Assembly: GCF_024347595.1 (NCBI RefSeq)
Contig: NZ_AP025506.1
Span: 496,001-560,000 of the forward strand
Source: Vibrio pomeroyi
GTDB lineage: Bacteria; Pseudomonadota; Gammaproteobacteria; Enterobacterales; Vibrionaceae
DNA: 64,000 nucleotides
Direction: 5' to 3'
Shown here: positions 20,719 to 29,631 of the stretch, in pieces
Position numbering within the stretch: the first letter of the stretch is position 1
How the letters are laid out: each line of letters opens with the position of its first letter
Notes under the pieces: model-generated
Told to the model about the DNA's origin: nothing
The model's input: the letters and a program-made list of their open reading frames with translations, nothing else
Databases searched by the model: none
Position numbers and translations under genes: made by a program

Positions 20719-21627
20719 ATGACAAACAAAATTTCATCCTCAAAACCTGAAACAAATATTAAGTTTATCGGTGCTCATGTGTCGGCTGCGGGCGGTGTTG
20801 ATCAGGCACCCATGCGTGCGCGTGAGATCGGCGCTAATGCGTTCGCACTGTTTACTAAAAACCAGAGACAGTGGGCAGCAAAACCACTAGAAGCTAAAAC
20901 CATTAGTGCATTTAAAGCCAACTGCAAAATGTTGGGCTTTGCTGCCGAGCACATTCTTCCTCATGATTCCTACTTGATTAACCTAGGTGCACCAGAAGAA
21001 GAGAAGCTAGAGAAATCACGCGCAGCTTTCATTGATGAGATGGAGCGTTGTAACCAACTTGGCTTAACGCTTTTGAATTTTCACCCTGGCAGTCACCTTA
21101 AGAAGAGCTCTGAGGCGGAGTGCTTGGCTAAGATCGCTGAGTCGATCAACCTCGCTCATCAAGCGGTTCCAGATGTGATTGCGGTGATCGAGAATACGTC
21201 AGGCCAAGGTACTAACTTGGGTTGGAAGTTTGAGCACTTAGCAGAGATCATTGACCAAGTAGAAGATAAGTCGCGTGTTGGCGTGTGTTTAGATACCTGC
21301 CATACCTTTACTGCGGGTTATGACCTACGAACAAAAGAAGCGTGTGAGCATACTTTTGCAGAGTTCGACCGCATCGTGGGCATGCACTATCTAAGAGCAA
21401 TGCACATCAATGATTCAAAAGCTGAGTTCGCGAGTCGAGTTGATAGACACCATTCTTTAGGAAAAGGCGAAATTGGCTGGGATTGTTTTGAGTATATCGC
21501 CTCAGATTCTCGCTTCAACGGAATCCCTCTTATCTTAGAAACGATTGATTCGACGATTTGGAAAGAGGAAATTCAACAACTTAGAATGTTTCATCGCTCA
21601 GCAACGGTCGCAACTGAAGAGGCGTAA
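20719..21627 (+). CDS. nfo: Endonuclease IV (AP endonuclease)
   Basis: Endonuclease IV is a zinc-dependent TIM-barrel enzyme that cuts DNA 5' of abasic sites and removes damaged 3' ends in base excision repair. Seen here: [16 protein letters not shown] at the N-terminus, [11 protein letters not shown], the metal-ligand segments [43 protein letters not shown], and [11 protein letters not shown]. At 302 residues it has about 15 extra N-terminal residues compared with E. coli Nfo, and no later start within the extension looks better. It is divergent from grcA. ung, which makes abasic sites, lies 0.7 kb downstream. Confidence 0.94.
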   Translation: MTNKISSSKPETNIKFIGAHVSAAGGVDQAPMRAREIGANAFALFTKNQRQWAAKPLEAKTISAFKANCKMLGFAAEHILPHDSYLINLGAPEEEKLEKSRAAFIDEMERCNQLGLTLLNFHPGSHLKKSSEAECLAKIAESINLAHQAVPDVIAVIENTSGQGTNLGWKFEHLAEIIDQVEDKSRVGVCLDTCHTFTAGYDLRTKEACEHTFAEFDRIVGMHYLRAMHINDSKAEFASRVDRHHSLGKGEIGWDCFEYIASDSRFNGIPLILETIDSTIWKEEIQQLRMFHRSATVATEEA

Positions 21628-21666
21628 TAATAGAGGGGAAAAATAACTTTCTTCTATTTGTAAAAA

Positions 21667-21695
21667 TTGGCACCTTTCTTTCATAGTCTTAAAGT
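21667..21695 (+). promoter_or_regulatory. Sigma-70-type promoter of small gene 21734-21844
   Basis: TTGGCA (21667-21672), a 17-base spacer and TAAAGT (21690-21695) form a good sigma-70 promoter. The predicted start lies about 30 bases before the small gene's ATG. Confidence 0.6.
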
Positions 21696-21733
21696 GAATA
21701 TGTATTTCACGATGTCTTAGAGGAGGTGCCTTT

Positions 21734-21844
21734 ATGTATTCAAAAGCCCAAACTTCAACTGTTTCTGCTGCTCGCCGTTTACCAACCCCAAACCGTCACG
21801 TGCATAGCCACGGTCACCATCGCACACAGCAGAAAAGTGGTTAA
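21734..21844 (+). CDS. 36-residue small basic protein, unrecognised
   Basis: The 36-codon frame starts with ATG 7 bases after a strong AGGAGG ribosome site and is preceded by a good promoter. The product begins MYSKAQTSTVSAARRLP and ends in a His/Arg-rich tail (RHVHSHGHHRTQQKSG). It has six His and four Arg, no membrane segment and no Cys. The His cluster could bind metal or nucleic acid, but nothing identifies a function. It lies between nfo and a MITE-like repeat. The combination of promoter, ribosome site and complete frame argues for real translation; it could instead be the leader of a longer regulatory RNA. Confidence 0.6.
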   Translation: MYSKAQTSTVSAARRLPTPNRHVHSHGHHRTQQKSG

Positions 21845-21935
21845 TCGAGATCAACACAACTTGAACTGATTACTATGATTCATCAACAAGTGAACCCTAC
21901 ACATCATGTTTATTGATAGCTGTATGAGGTATAAA

Positions 21936-22203
21936 TAGGGCGTGTTGATCTTTCGAGCTGATTTTTGCAGCGAGTTGCTGGGTATTTATACAAGGAAGAG
22001 GCTTTGACGTGTAGCTAGCCTACATGAGAAGCCGCTAACGCAGTAGAAATGACCAGCAAACGCTGCCCGGAGGGTTCGGCTAAAAGCGTTTTACTCTTTG
22101 TTGAGGGAGATTTGCTTAGAATGACTAGGCTACTTCTCCCTCGCCGCGATTAAAACGCTTTTATCTCGAACAAAATTTAACTACGAAAGGTCAACACGCC
22201 CTA
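21936..22203. mobile_element. MITE-like element with 20-bp terminal inverted repeats
   Basis: The ends match over TAGGGCGTGTTGAYCTTTCG and its complement with one difference in about 20 bases, and they include TA on both sides, consistent with a TA target duplication. The 268-bp interior has no gene but is strongly structured: GAGGGAGA/TCTCCCTC and AAAAGCGTTTTA/TAAAACGCTTTT form nested inverted repeats. It is too short for a transposase, so movement would need one supplied in trans. A lone copy of the same terminal repeat occurs at 42117-42130. Confidence 0.8.
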
Positions 22204-22287
22204 AAGCCTTATTTAGGACAGTTAGCCGATACAGCTATTTTTTTGTCTGGCGAAACCTAGAAACCTTGATGATTGGGAAGTAAAACG

Positions 22288-22968
22288 ATGAGCACACCAA
22301 AGACTTGGGAATCCATTATTAATGATGAACGTGAGAAAGAGTACTTCCAGAGTGTTCTTGCTTTCGTAGAACAGCAGCGTAATAGTGGGAAAACCATCTA
22401 CCCGCCACAAGAGCAGGTGTTCAGTGCCTTCGATATGACGCCTTTCGAATCAGTGCGAGTGGTTATCCTAGGGCAAGATCCCTACCACGGCGCCAATCAA
22501 GCGCACGGTTTGGCATTCTCTGTGCTGCCCGGTGTAAAAATCCCGCCTTCTCTACGCAACATGTATAAAGAACTCGCACAAGATATAGAGGGCTTTGAGA
22601 TCCCTAACCACGGTTATCTTGATGCTTGGGCATCGCAAGGGGTGTTGATGTTGAACACCGTGCTTACAGTCGAAGAGGCAAAAGCACACTCACACGCTAA
22701 ATGTGGCTGGGAAACGTTTACCGATGCCATTATTGCAGAACTAAACCAGCGCTTGGAACCGATCATCTTCTTGTTGTGGGGAGCACATGCCCAGAAGAAA
22801 GGCCAAGCGATTGATATAGGCAAGCACCATGTGTTGGCTGCGCCTCATCCCTCACCATTGTCAGCTCGTCGCGGTTTCTTTGGTTGTCAGCACTTTTCAA
22901 CAACCAATGAGCTGCTTTCTTCTATGGATCAACGACCTATCGACTGGCACTTACCAACAGAAGTATAG
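22288..22968 (+). CDS. ung: Uracil-DNA glycosylase
   Basis: Family 1 UNG removes uracil from DNA, starting base excision repair. The 226-residue protein has the water-activating motif GQDPYHG with Asp64 and the HPSPLS motif with His187, the same residue numbers as E. coli Ung, plus the uracil-recognition segment LLWGAHAQ. I placed the start at ATG 22288; an in-frame TTG at 22273 adds five residues but homology starts later. The upstream MITE ends 84 bases before the start and may supply or disturb regulatory sequence. Confidence 0.97.
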   Translation: MSTPKTWESIINDEREKEYFQSVLAFVEQQRNSGKTIYPPQEQVFSAFDMTPFESVRVVILGQDPYHGANQAHGLAFSVLPGVKIPPSLRNMYKELAQDIEGFEIPNHGYLDAWASQGVLMLNTVLTVEEAKAHSHAKCGWETFTDAIIAELNQRLEPIIFLLWGAHAQKKGQAIDIGKHHVLAAPHPSPLSARRGFFGCQHFSTTNELLSSMDQRPIDWHLPTEV

Positions 22969-23054
22969 GTTGGTGGTTTTCTGAGCAGGGTCAAATCATA
23001 AATCAGCATCTTCGTATACACTTATAAATAGTAGGTGTAATGGAGTGCAATACT

Positions 23055-23606
23055 ATGATGATTGAAAGGATAAGACGAGAGCATGGCTATATGGCTCGTT
23101 TACTCGCGATACTCAACAATAAGTTAGAGTTCCTCAAGCAGGAGCGAGAAATAAACTATAGCCTGATCGCCGAGGTAGTTCATTACTTGATGAACCACTC
23201 AGACAAAGTTCATCACCCTAAAGAAGACGTCATTTATCGCTACTACCTTAAGCAATATGGCAGTGACCAAGCGATTGAGGACTTGGAACTCGAGCATCAG
23301 TTGCTATCTGAGAAAACGGCCGACTTCTTAGGTGTGGTTGATATGATTCTCCAAGATGCTGTGGTGCCGCAACAGGTGTTCATTGACCAACTTGAAAGCT
23401 TTGTGAAAGCTCAGCGCAAGCACATGGAATATGAAGAGAAGCACGTGTTGCCAATGATTGTTGATGCATTCACGGTTAAGGATTGGCAAGAGGTCGAGTC
23501 ACAGTGGCTTCAACCAGAAGACGACCCTGTTTTTGGGGACACGATTGCTGACCAATATCGCCAGCTCGCAGCGCGCGTTCGACAAAATGAGCAAGAGTGC
23601 GTTTAG
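23055..23606 (+). CDS. Hemerythrin HHE-domain protein
   Basis: The 183-residue protein matches the hemerythrin-like four-helix domain that binds a non-haem di-iron centre. Likely ligands are His10 (RREHGYM), His53/His54 with Glu57 (VHHPKED), His81 (ELEHQ), His123 with Glu127 (RKHMEYEEKH) and His130. Members act in oxygen, nitric oxide or iron handling; the specific role is unknown. Two ATGs occur at 23055/23058 and another at 23040. I prefer 23055 because GGAG lies 10 bases upstream, and the domain starts soon after. It is probably monocistronic or the tail of the ung transcript (86-base gap). Confidence 0.85.
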   Translation: MMIERIRREHGYMARLLAILNNKLEFLKQEREINYSLIAEVVHYLMNHSDKVHHPKEDVIYRYYLKQYGSDQAIEDLELEHQLLSEKTADFLGVVDMILQDAVVPQQVFIDQLESFVKAQRKHMEYEEKHVLPMIVDAFTVKDWQEVESQWLQPEDDPVFGDTIADQYRQLAARVRQNEQECV

Positions 23607-23736
23607 ATAATATTAAGAGTGAGTCACTCCCATTTCGAAGTGCCTTCTATATAAGAGGCGAGACTTTGAGACTCCCTCTATATTAGATGATTAGGTCCTA
23701 ATACAGCGCTTTGAACGGTTGAGAGAGTCTAGACAA

Positions 23737-23766
23737 TAAAAAAGGCACCTTTATAGGTGCCTTTTA
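23737..23766. terminator. Bidirectional terminator
   Basis: An AAAAGGCACC/GGTGCCTTTT stem with a six-base loop and flanking A- and T-runs lies between the hemerythrin gene and the convergent small gene. Confidence 0.88.
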
Positions 23767-23790
23767 CTATCTGATTTCTTATCGTGCTGA

Positions 23791-23979
23791 TTAAAGCTTT
23801 ATATCGTCAAGGCTAAAATCAAGACCGAGGTTCATCTCTCTTAGCTCTTTCTCAAGCTGCCTACGATCGTTGATTGCTTCGATTTCACGCCACTTACGCT
23901 TGAGTGGTTTAGAGCGTGTTTTTTGAGTTGCACGAGGCATTTCTAGTTCTGATACTTCATCGAATTGAAAGCTATCCAT
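23791..23979 (-). CDS. Small DUF3545-like protein
   Basis: A 62-residue charged protein (MDSFQFDEVSELEMPRATQ at the start, a Lys/Arg-rich middle KPLKRKWREIEAINDRRQL, and an acidic C-terminus DFSLDDIKL). The short acidic-basic-acidic layout and predicted helix resemble the DUF3545 family of small gammaproteobacterial proteins of unknown function; this assignment is from memory. The gene has a good AAGGAG ribosome site and its own terminator, so it is probably real. Confidence 0.72.
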   Translation of the reverse strand: MDSFQFDEVSELEMPRATQKTRSKPLKRKWREIEAINDRRQLEKELREMNLGLDFSLDDIKL

Positions 23980-24691
23980 AAGCCATATCTCCTTCCGTGG
24001 GACTAGTTCTTACGAACCATTAAATATCATATTTAGGTTCACCATAACCTTGATTTGTTTCTCATTTGTTTCAAATCTATGAAGCTTTTGTTCTGTTTTT
24101 TTATGCATGCTCACACATTGAGGGAATTTTTATGTATAAAAAACAAGCAAACAAACCGAAGTAAACGATTAAATTAGGGGTTATTGAATGTTAATTCATT
24201 GTGCGAAAGGAATAGCACTTTAGCCACAATGCATTTAAGTGCGTATTGCTGTGTGCGAGATAGCAATCTTATTGCTCTAGAAAAAAACGCAGATCTTCAC
24301 TATACCTTGTAAAACCTAGGCTGACGTCATTTTTATGGGATGGTGTTCTTGTTGCGGTGAGGCGATGGTTGTTGTTGATATTATGTCCCGATAATGTGAC
24401 TTTTATTGGGCTGTATTGTTGAAAAATGTGTTAACAAAAGGTGTGTTATTAGTGAAATGTCATTTTAATATAAGTGTATTTGCATATTGATTTTTAAGCC
24501 GTCTCGCTGCATTATCCGCCCGTCAAAAAATACACTGATACGTAAAATGGATGCATGAAGCGACATTTACAATCTAGATCGCAGCAAATAAATATAAAAC
24601 TAATGCCGACACAACTATTGACACTGGCATAGGTGATCTAGAGGAAGGCTAGGAAGCATGATCGGTGCTTAAACTCAATTACGAGGTTCAC
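23980..24691. other. 712-base spacer before alsT, nothing identified
   Basis: This unusually long AT-rich spacer separates two divergent genes. I found no convincing frame with a ribosome site, no glycine-riboswitch-like core and no clear operator. It may contain alsT promoters with a long 5' leader or an sRNA gene, but the sequence alone does not show it. Confidence 0.4.
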
Positions 24692-26119
24692 GTGACAGAC
24701 TTAATCAATTTGATGAACGATCTCCTTTGGGGATCTATCTTAGTTTACTTACTGGTTGGTGTGGGTATCTACTTCACCGTACGACTAGGCTTCATTCAAT
24801 TCCGCCATTTCGGCCACATGTTCTCTGTTCTAAGAAACAGCCGTAAAGCAGACAGTGCTGGTATCTCTTCTTTCCAAGCTCTTTGTACTAGTCTCGCTGC
24901 TCGTGTAGGTACGGGTAACATGGCAGGTGTTGCTGTAGCACTAACCGCTGGTGGCCCTGGTGCTATCTTCTGGATGTGGCTAATCGCAATGCTAGGTATG
25001 GCAACATCGTTTGCTGAAAGTACACTGGCACAGCTATACAAAACGCGTGATAACGACGGTAACTACCGCGGCGGCCCTGCATACTACATGGAGAAAGGCC
25101 TAGGCATGCGTTGGATGGGGGTTCTATTCTCTATCTTCCTAATCATTGCATTCGGTCTTGTATTCAACGCGGTTCAAGCAAACGCGATTGCAAGCGCAAT
25201 GAACACAGCATTTGACCTTGAGCGTAGCTACGTTGGTGTTGGTATCGTAATTATCTCTGCATTCGTTATCTTCGGTGGTATCCGTAAGATTGCACGTACT
25301 GCAGAAATCATCGTTCCAATCATGGCATTGGCTTACCTAGCGATCGCTATGTACGTGATGTTCGCGAACATTGAGAAAGTGCCTGAAGTACTAGCTCTTA
25401 TCTTCAAGAGTGCATTCGGTCTGCAAGAAGCAGCAGCGGGTGGCCTAGGTTACGCTATCGCACAAGCGATGATTAACGGCATCAAACGTGGTTTGTTCTC
25501 GAACGAAGCGGGTATGGGTTCTGCGCCAAACGCAGCAGCTTCTGCTACGCCTTACCCACCGCACCCAGCATCGCAAGGTTACGTGCAAATGCTAGGTGTA
25601 TTCATGGACACTATTGTTATCTGTTCTGCAACAGTAGCAATCATCCTGATGTCTGGTGAGTATGTACCACACGGTGAAGTAACAGGTATCGAACTAACGC
25701 AACGTGCACTAACAGCACAAGTTGGCGAATGGGGTGGCATCTTTGTGGCGGTAGCGATTTTCTTCTTCGCTTTCACTTCAATTATTGCAAACTACTCGTA
25801 CGCTGAAACGAACCTTATCTTCCTAGAGCACAACAACAAGAAAGGCCTAGTGCTGTTCCGTATTGTTGTACTGGGTATGGTTATGTTCGGTTCTCTAGCG
25901 ACACTACCAACGGTATGGGCTCTGGCTGACGTATCGATGGGTCTAATGGCGATTGTTAACTTGGTGGCGATTATCCTGCTATCAGGCATCGTGATTAAGC
26001 TAGCGAAAGACTACAACCGCCAACTAGACGCGGGTAAAGTACCGACATTCGATTCGAATGACTTCCCTGAGCTTAAGTCTCAACTGGAAGACGGTATTTG
26101 GGACAACAACAAGAAGTAA
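24692..26119 (+). CDS. alsT: Sodium:alanine/glycine symporter (AGCS family)
   Basis: A polytopic inner-membrane carrier of about 475 residues with ten or eleven hydrophobic helices. Family landmarks are LWGSILVYLLVGVGIYFTVR at the N-terminus, SFQALCTSLAARVGTGNMAGVA, the GGPGAIFWMW segment, GGPAYYMEKGLG and NGIKRGLFSNEAGMGSAPNAAA. It imports alanine or glycine with sodium, fitting a marine organism. I prefer the GTG at 24692 (GAGG 5 bases upstream, aligning with E. coli YaaJ) over the GTG at 24665. In E. coli yaaJ and yaaA also lie just downstream of thrABC, a conserved neighbourhood. Confidence 0.92.
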   Translation: MTDLINLMNDLLWGSILVYLLVGVGIYFTVRLGFIQFRHFGHMFSVLRNSRKADSAGISSFQALCTSLAARVGTGNMAGVAVALTAGGPGAIFWMWLIAMLGMATSFAESTLAQLYKTRDNDGNYRGGPAYYMEKGLGMRWMGVLFSIFLIIAFGLVFNAVQANAIASAMNTAFDLERSYVGVGIVIISAFVIFGGIRKIARTAEIIVPIMALAYLAIAMYVMFANIEKVPEVLALIFKSAFGLQEAAAGGLGYAIAQAMINGIKRGLFSNEAGMGSAPNAAASATPYPPHPASQGYVQMLGVFMDTIVICSATVAIILMSGEYVPHGEVTGIELTQRALTAQVGEWGGIFVAVAIFFFAFTSIIANYSYAETNLIFLEHNNKKGLVLFRIVVLGMVMFGSLATLPTVWALADVSMGLMAIVNLVAIILLSGIVIKLAKDYNRQLDAGKVPTFDSNDFPELKSQLEDGIWDNNKK

Positions 26120-26158
26120 TCTTGTTGGAGCGATAAACCGCTCATCCTAAAACGATTA

Positions 26159-26194
26159 GAAAGGCTAAGGTTTCGACCTTAGCCTTTTTTTTTG
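26159..26194 (+). terminator. Terminator of alsT
   Basis: AAGGCTAAGG/CCTTAGCCTT stem, TTTCGA loop region and nine T residues. Confidence 0.92.
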
Positions 26195-26327
26195 CCTGTT
26201 ATTTATCTCATTCTGTCTATTAAAGCTCATTCTCCCTATCAAAGTAATAGGAAGAGTCATAAAGACAAGTTGATGTTTTTTCTATACTCTAGCAGCATCC
26301 AGTTAGATAACCGATTAGGGTAAAGTT

Positions 26328-27104
26328 ATGTTAGTTGTCGTTTCTCCAGCCAAAACACTTGATTACGAATCACCATTAGCGACTGAACGCTTTAGCCAGC
26401 CTGAGTTTGTTGAACACTCTGCTGAGCTTATTGAAGAGTGCCGTAAACTGACACCTGCAGATGTCTCTGCATTGATGAAAGTCAGCGATAAGATCGCAGG
26501 GTTGAACGTAGCGCGCTTTGAGCAGTGGAGCGAGACCTTTACCCAAGACAACGCACGCCAAGCCATCCTAGCCTTCAAAGGCGATGTGTACACAGGCTTA
26601 GACGCTGAGACGCTATCGGATGAAGATTTTGACTACGCACAAAATCACCTACGCATGCTTTCTGGATTGTATGGTTTGCTTAAGCCGTTAGATTTGATGC
26701 AGCCTTACCGCCTAGAGATGGGCACACGCTTAGCGAATGCTCGTGGTACTAACTTGTACCAGTTCTGGGGCAACATCATCACAGACAAGCTGAATGAAGC
26801 GTTGAACGCTCAAGGCGACAATGTGTTGATCAACCTAGCGTCGAACGAATACTTTAAAGCAGTGAAGCCAAAGAACTTGGATGGCCAAGTGATTACACCG
26901 GTATTTAAAGACTGTAAGAATGGTCAATATAAGGTCATCAGTTTCTACGCGAAGAAAGCGCGTGGCATGATGGCTCGCTACATTATCGAAAACAAAGTGG
27001 ACTCAGTCGAAGCGCTGACCAAGTTCGATACGGCGGGTTACTACTTCGTTGAAGAAGAGTCGAACGCGAAAGAGTTGGTCTTCAAGCGCGAAGAGCAAAA
27101 CTAG
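26328..27104 (+). CDS. yaaA: Peroxide stress protein YaaA (DUF328)
   Basis: The 258-residue protein matches the YaaA family: [17 protein letters not shown] at the N-terminus, then [41 protein letters not shown] and the C-terminal block [15 protein letters not shown]. In E. coli YaaA limits intracellular free iron and DNA damage during hydrogen peroxide stress and is under OxyR control. The fold has been linked to DNA binding. It follows alsT but is separated from it by a terminator, so it has its own promoter. Confidence 0.93.
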   Translation: MLVVVSPAKTLDYESPLATERFSQPEFVEHSAELIEECRKLTPADVSALMKVSDKIAGLNVARFEQWSETFTQDNARQAILAFKGDVYTGLDAETLSDEDFDYAQNHLRMLSGLYGLLKPLDLMQPYRLEMGTRLANARGTNLYQFWGNIITDKLNEALNAQGDNVLINLASNEYFKAVKPKNLDGQVITPVFKDCKNGQYKVISFYAKKARGMMARYIIENKVDSVEALTKFDTAGYYFVEEESNAKELVFKREEQN

Positions 27105-27157
27105 ACGCTATTGATTAAAGGTCGTCACGCTCTATAGCGTGATACCACCCAGATAGA

Positions 27158-27193
27158 AAAAGCCCCATGCAGCGAACTGCATGGGGCTTTTTA
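27158..27193. terminator. Bidirectional terminator between yaaA and srmB
   Basis: A 16-bp perfect stem built on AGCCCCATGCAG/CTGCATGGGGCT with a CGAA loop has A-run and T-run flanks. It serves both convergent genes. Confidence 0.94.
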
Positions 27194-27215
27194 TTGAATC
27201 GTTGAAAGCGTTAGA

Positions 27216-28481
27216 TTACTTGTTTTTAACCGCTTTCTTTTTCTTAGCGATTTTCTTCTTCTTAGCGATTTTCTGTTTCGCTACCGCTTTCTTATCTTCT
27301 TTCTTCGGCTTCTTCTTCTTAGTCACGGCCGCTTTCTTGTGCGTTGGGCGCATGCCTTCGATGAAGCGTTCTTTGATTGGTTCGTCTGTGTAACGAGCCA
27401 CACGCTCAATCATCAGTTGATCGTGCGCTTCAATGATAGAAACCGCGTTACCTTTCTTACCAGCACGAGCCGTACGGCCAATACGGTGGAGATATACGTC
27501 AGCAGTACGTGGCATGTCGTAGTTGATTACGTGGCTTACGTCTGGAAGGTCGATACCACGAGCCGCAACGTCAGTCGCTAGCAATACGTTTACTGAACCG
27601 TCGCGAAAACGAGCAATCGCGTTGTTACGACGATCTTGAGGCATTTCACCTTGGATCCATGCACATGGGATTTGTGCGCTTTCTAGTTGAGCACGAAGAT
27701 CACCTAGACGATCGCGAGTCTTCAAGAACACGATGCTGCGCTCAGCTTGTTCTGTGATGATGTGCTTTAGGATGTTTAGCTTATGCTCTGCTGTGTCTGC
27801 ACGGTGGTACCACTGAGTGATCTTCTTACGCTCACGAAGTGATGATTTCGCATCGATCTCCGCTGGGTTTTTCAGTAGATCTTCAGTGAAGCCTTCAACA
27901 CCTTTACCTTCTAGCGTTGCTGAGAAAAGTAAAGTTTGCTTACGCCAGCGACACTCAGCAGACAGACGGTCAACAACAGGACCAAAGCCCATGTCTAGCA
28001 TACGGTCTGCTTCGTCTAGGATCAGCCATTCGATAGCACGACAGTCAAAGCGCTCAGCTTCAATGTATTCCATCAGACGACCAGGCGTCGCCACTACGAT
28101 GTCTTGCGTTGTGCCAAGGATATCTGCGTGCTCTTGGTACATCACACCACCTGTGATGGTGAAGATGTTTAGCGCAGTGTATTTCGCAAGCTCACGAGCT
28201 TGGTCAGTGATCTGCATTGCTAGTTCACGAGTTGGCGTCAGGATAAGCATACGAGCAGGGCCCGCTTTCTTGCGTGGGAAATCCTGTAGGTACTGCAGTG
28301 CTGGCAGTACGAATGATGCTGTTTTACCAGTACCTGTTGGCGCAGAAGCCAAAACGTCTCTTCCATCTAACGCTTGTGGGATTGCTTCAGCTTGTATCTG
28401 TGTTGGACGTTCATAGCCCATTTCGTCAATTGCTTTAAGCAGCTCTTGGTTTAGATCGAGTTCTGCAAAGGTTCTGATCAC
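27216..28481 (-). CDS. srmB: ATP-dependent RNA helicase SrmB
   Basis: A DEAD-box helicase acting in early 50S ribosome assembly. The 421-residue protein has the Q motif (RPTQIQ), motif I APTGTGKT, PTRELA, TPGR, motif II LDEADRML, motif III FSATL, ATDVAARGIDLPD and motif VI HRIGRTARAG, followed by a Lys-rich tail with repeated KKKKPKK-like blocks suited to RNA binding. The start codon is GTG with GGAGA upstream. trmN6 lies upstream on the same strand; in E. coli srmB and yfiC (trmN) are also neighbours. Confidence 0.93.
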   Translation of the reverse strand: MIRTFAELDLNQELLKAIDEMGYERPTQIQAEAIPQALDGRDVLASAPTGTGKTASFVLPALQYLQDFPRKKAGPARMLILTPTRELAMQITDQARELAKYTALNIFTITGGVMYQEHADILGTTQDIVVATPGRLMEYIEAERFDCRAIEWLILDEADRMLDMGFGPVVDRLSAECRWRKQTLLFSATLEGKGVEGFTEDLLKNPAEIDAKSSLRERKKITQWYHRADTAEHKLNILKHIITEQAERSIVFLKTRDRLGDLRAQLESAQIPCAWIQGEMPQDRRNNAIARFRDGSVNVLLATDVAARGIDLPDVSHVINYDMPRTADVYLHRIGRTARAGKKGNAVSIIEAHDQLMIERVARYTDEPIKERFIEGMRPTHKKAAVTKKKKPKKEDKKAVAKQKIAKKKKIAKKKKAVKNK

Positions 28482-28588
28482 TGTTGTTTCTCCACAAGCA
28501 ATAAATGTTTCTGCCTCAAAAAGCAGACGATAAAAAAGAGTAGTCGGACATTATAGAAGCATTAGTGATTAGGATCACATGGTATTTG

Positions 28589-29317
28589 CTACATCTTGAG
28601 ATAAAAATCTTTAGTAAGTGCAATAAATGCTGCGCTATAACCACCTTGATGATGAATCGTAAGCGATTCACGCTGCAAATCTTGCTCACAAGCAGGATCT
28701 TTAGATAACTCAAACAGGACTCGGCTCGCGGGTTTCTTGTCTGTTGTTTTTACATCAAGGCGCTTTGCTAGGTACCAACCACACTGCTGAGCAAGCTTGA
28801 TGAAAGCTTCTCCCTCTGGCGTTGGCAGTATGAAGCTGGCCGTCGCAGAGTCGGTTGTTATCTCGAAGCAGCGCTTCGCAAGATCAAGGTGATCCAAGCT
28901 GTCTGTGTGTCTGGCTGTGGCTCTTTGGCTTTGCTGTGCTTGTTCGCCTGAGTTGAAGTAGGGCGGGTTACAGATGATCGCATCAAACTTCTGTGGAAAG
29001 CTTGCTGTTAAAACGCTGCCGTGATGAAGCGAGACACGATCTTGCCAAGGTGACTGCTCAATATTGATGGTCGCTGCGTCAATGGCGTGCTGATCAATAT
29101 CGATCGCTGAGATAGCGGCATCTTCAAAGCGCTGTGTTGTCATCAAAGCTAACAACCCTGTCCCTGTTCCTATATCGAGTACCGATGATTTCGGCGCAAG
29201 GCTCATCCACGCACCAAGTAGCACGCCATCGGTGCTGACAGGCATACCGCTCTGTCCACCGTAAATAGAGAATTGCTTAAAATTGAAGCTTTTGGTTTCT
29301 ACTGTTTTGTCTTTCAT
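28589..29317 (-). CDS. trmN6: tRNA1(Val) A37 N6-methyltransferase
   Basis: This 242-residue SAM-dependent methyltransferase matches E. coli YfiC/TrmN, which methylates N6 of A37 in valine tRNA. Visible are motif [14 protein letters not shown] (SAM binding), the acidic [12 protein letters not shown] and the N6-adenine catalytic motif NPPYF. The N-terminal block [20 protein letters not shown] is characteristic of the family. It has no strong ribosome site. It is followed by srmB on the same strand after 107 bases. Confidence 0.92.
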   Translation of the reverse strand: MKDKTVETKSFNFKQFSIYGGQSGMPVSTDGVLLGAWMSLAPKSSVLDIGTGTGLLALMTTQRFEDAAISAIDIDQHAIDAATINIEQSPWQDRVSLHHGSVLTASFPQKFDAIICNPPYFNSGEQAQQSQRATARHTDSLDHLDLAKRCFEITTDSATASFILPTPEGEAFIKLAQQCGWYLAKRLDVKTTDKKPASRVLFELSKDPACEQDLQRESLTIHHQGGYSAAFIALTKDFYLKM

Positions 29318-29631
29318 TAATGTTCTGAGTATCGAGATATTTTAAGTGATTAGCTCTAATGTTAACCACTTGTATGAATCAATGTTCTGCTTGGTGATTT
29401 ATTGTTGTGAATTATGGTTAGTTTATAATTATGGCTATTTTTACATATCCAGTGGAATCCACTGCTTTTTGTTCATATATGCAAATTTATATGGTGTTTT
29501 TTTATGGTGACTTGCAGCTAGCTAAGTGTTTCGTCATTATGCGCGACTATTTTATAGATTGATTGGCAGCCTTGAGCTGTAACATTCATGTAAGCACAAC
29601 ATAAATTCATAAATATAATTAAGGATTATCT
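29318..29631. other. Spacer between trmN6 and brnQ with a terminator-like hairpin
   Basis: The 314-base AT-rich region contains CAGTGG-AAT-CCACTG at 29450-29464 followed by CTTTTT, a small intrinsic-terminator-like hairpin on the brnQ strand about 165 bases before its start. It could cut short a brnQ leader transcript or be incidental. No convincing leader peptide was found. Confidence 0.4.

Noticed and set aside
21665..21682. Sigma-54 promoter (TGGCAC) before the 36-residue gene
   Set aside because: The downstream element is TTTC rather than TTGC, so the essential GC dinucleotide is missing; a sigma-70 promoter explains the same bases better.
27817..28416. 199-codon open frame antisense to srmB
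   Set aside because: Shadow of the helicase frame; composition is Ser/Arg-rich and no family features are seen.
29490..29562. 23-codon leader peptide before brnQ
   Set aside because: The frame has no ribosome site and is not enriched in Leu, Ile or Val codons in a run, unlike real branched-chain leader peptides.
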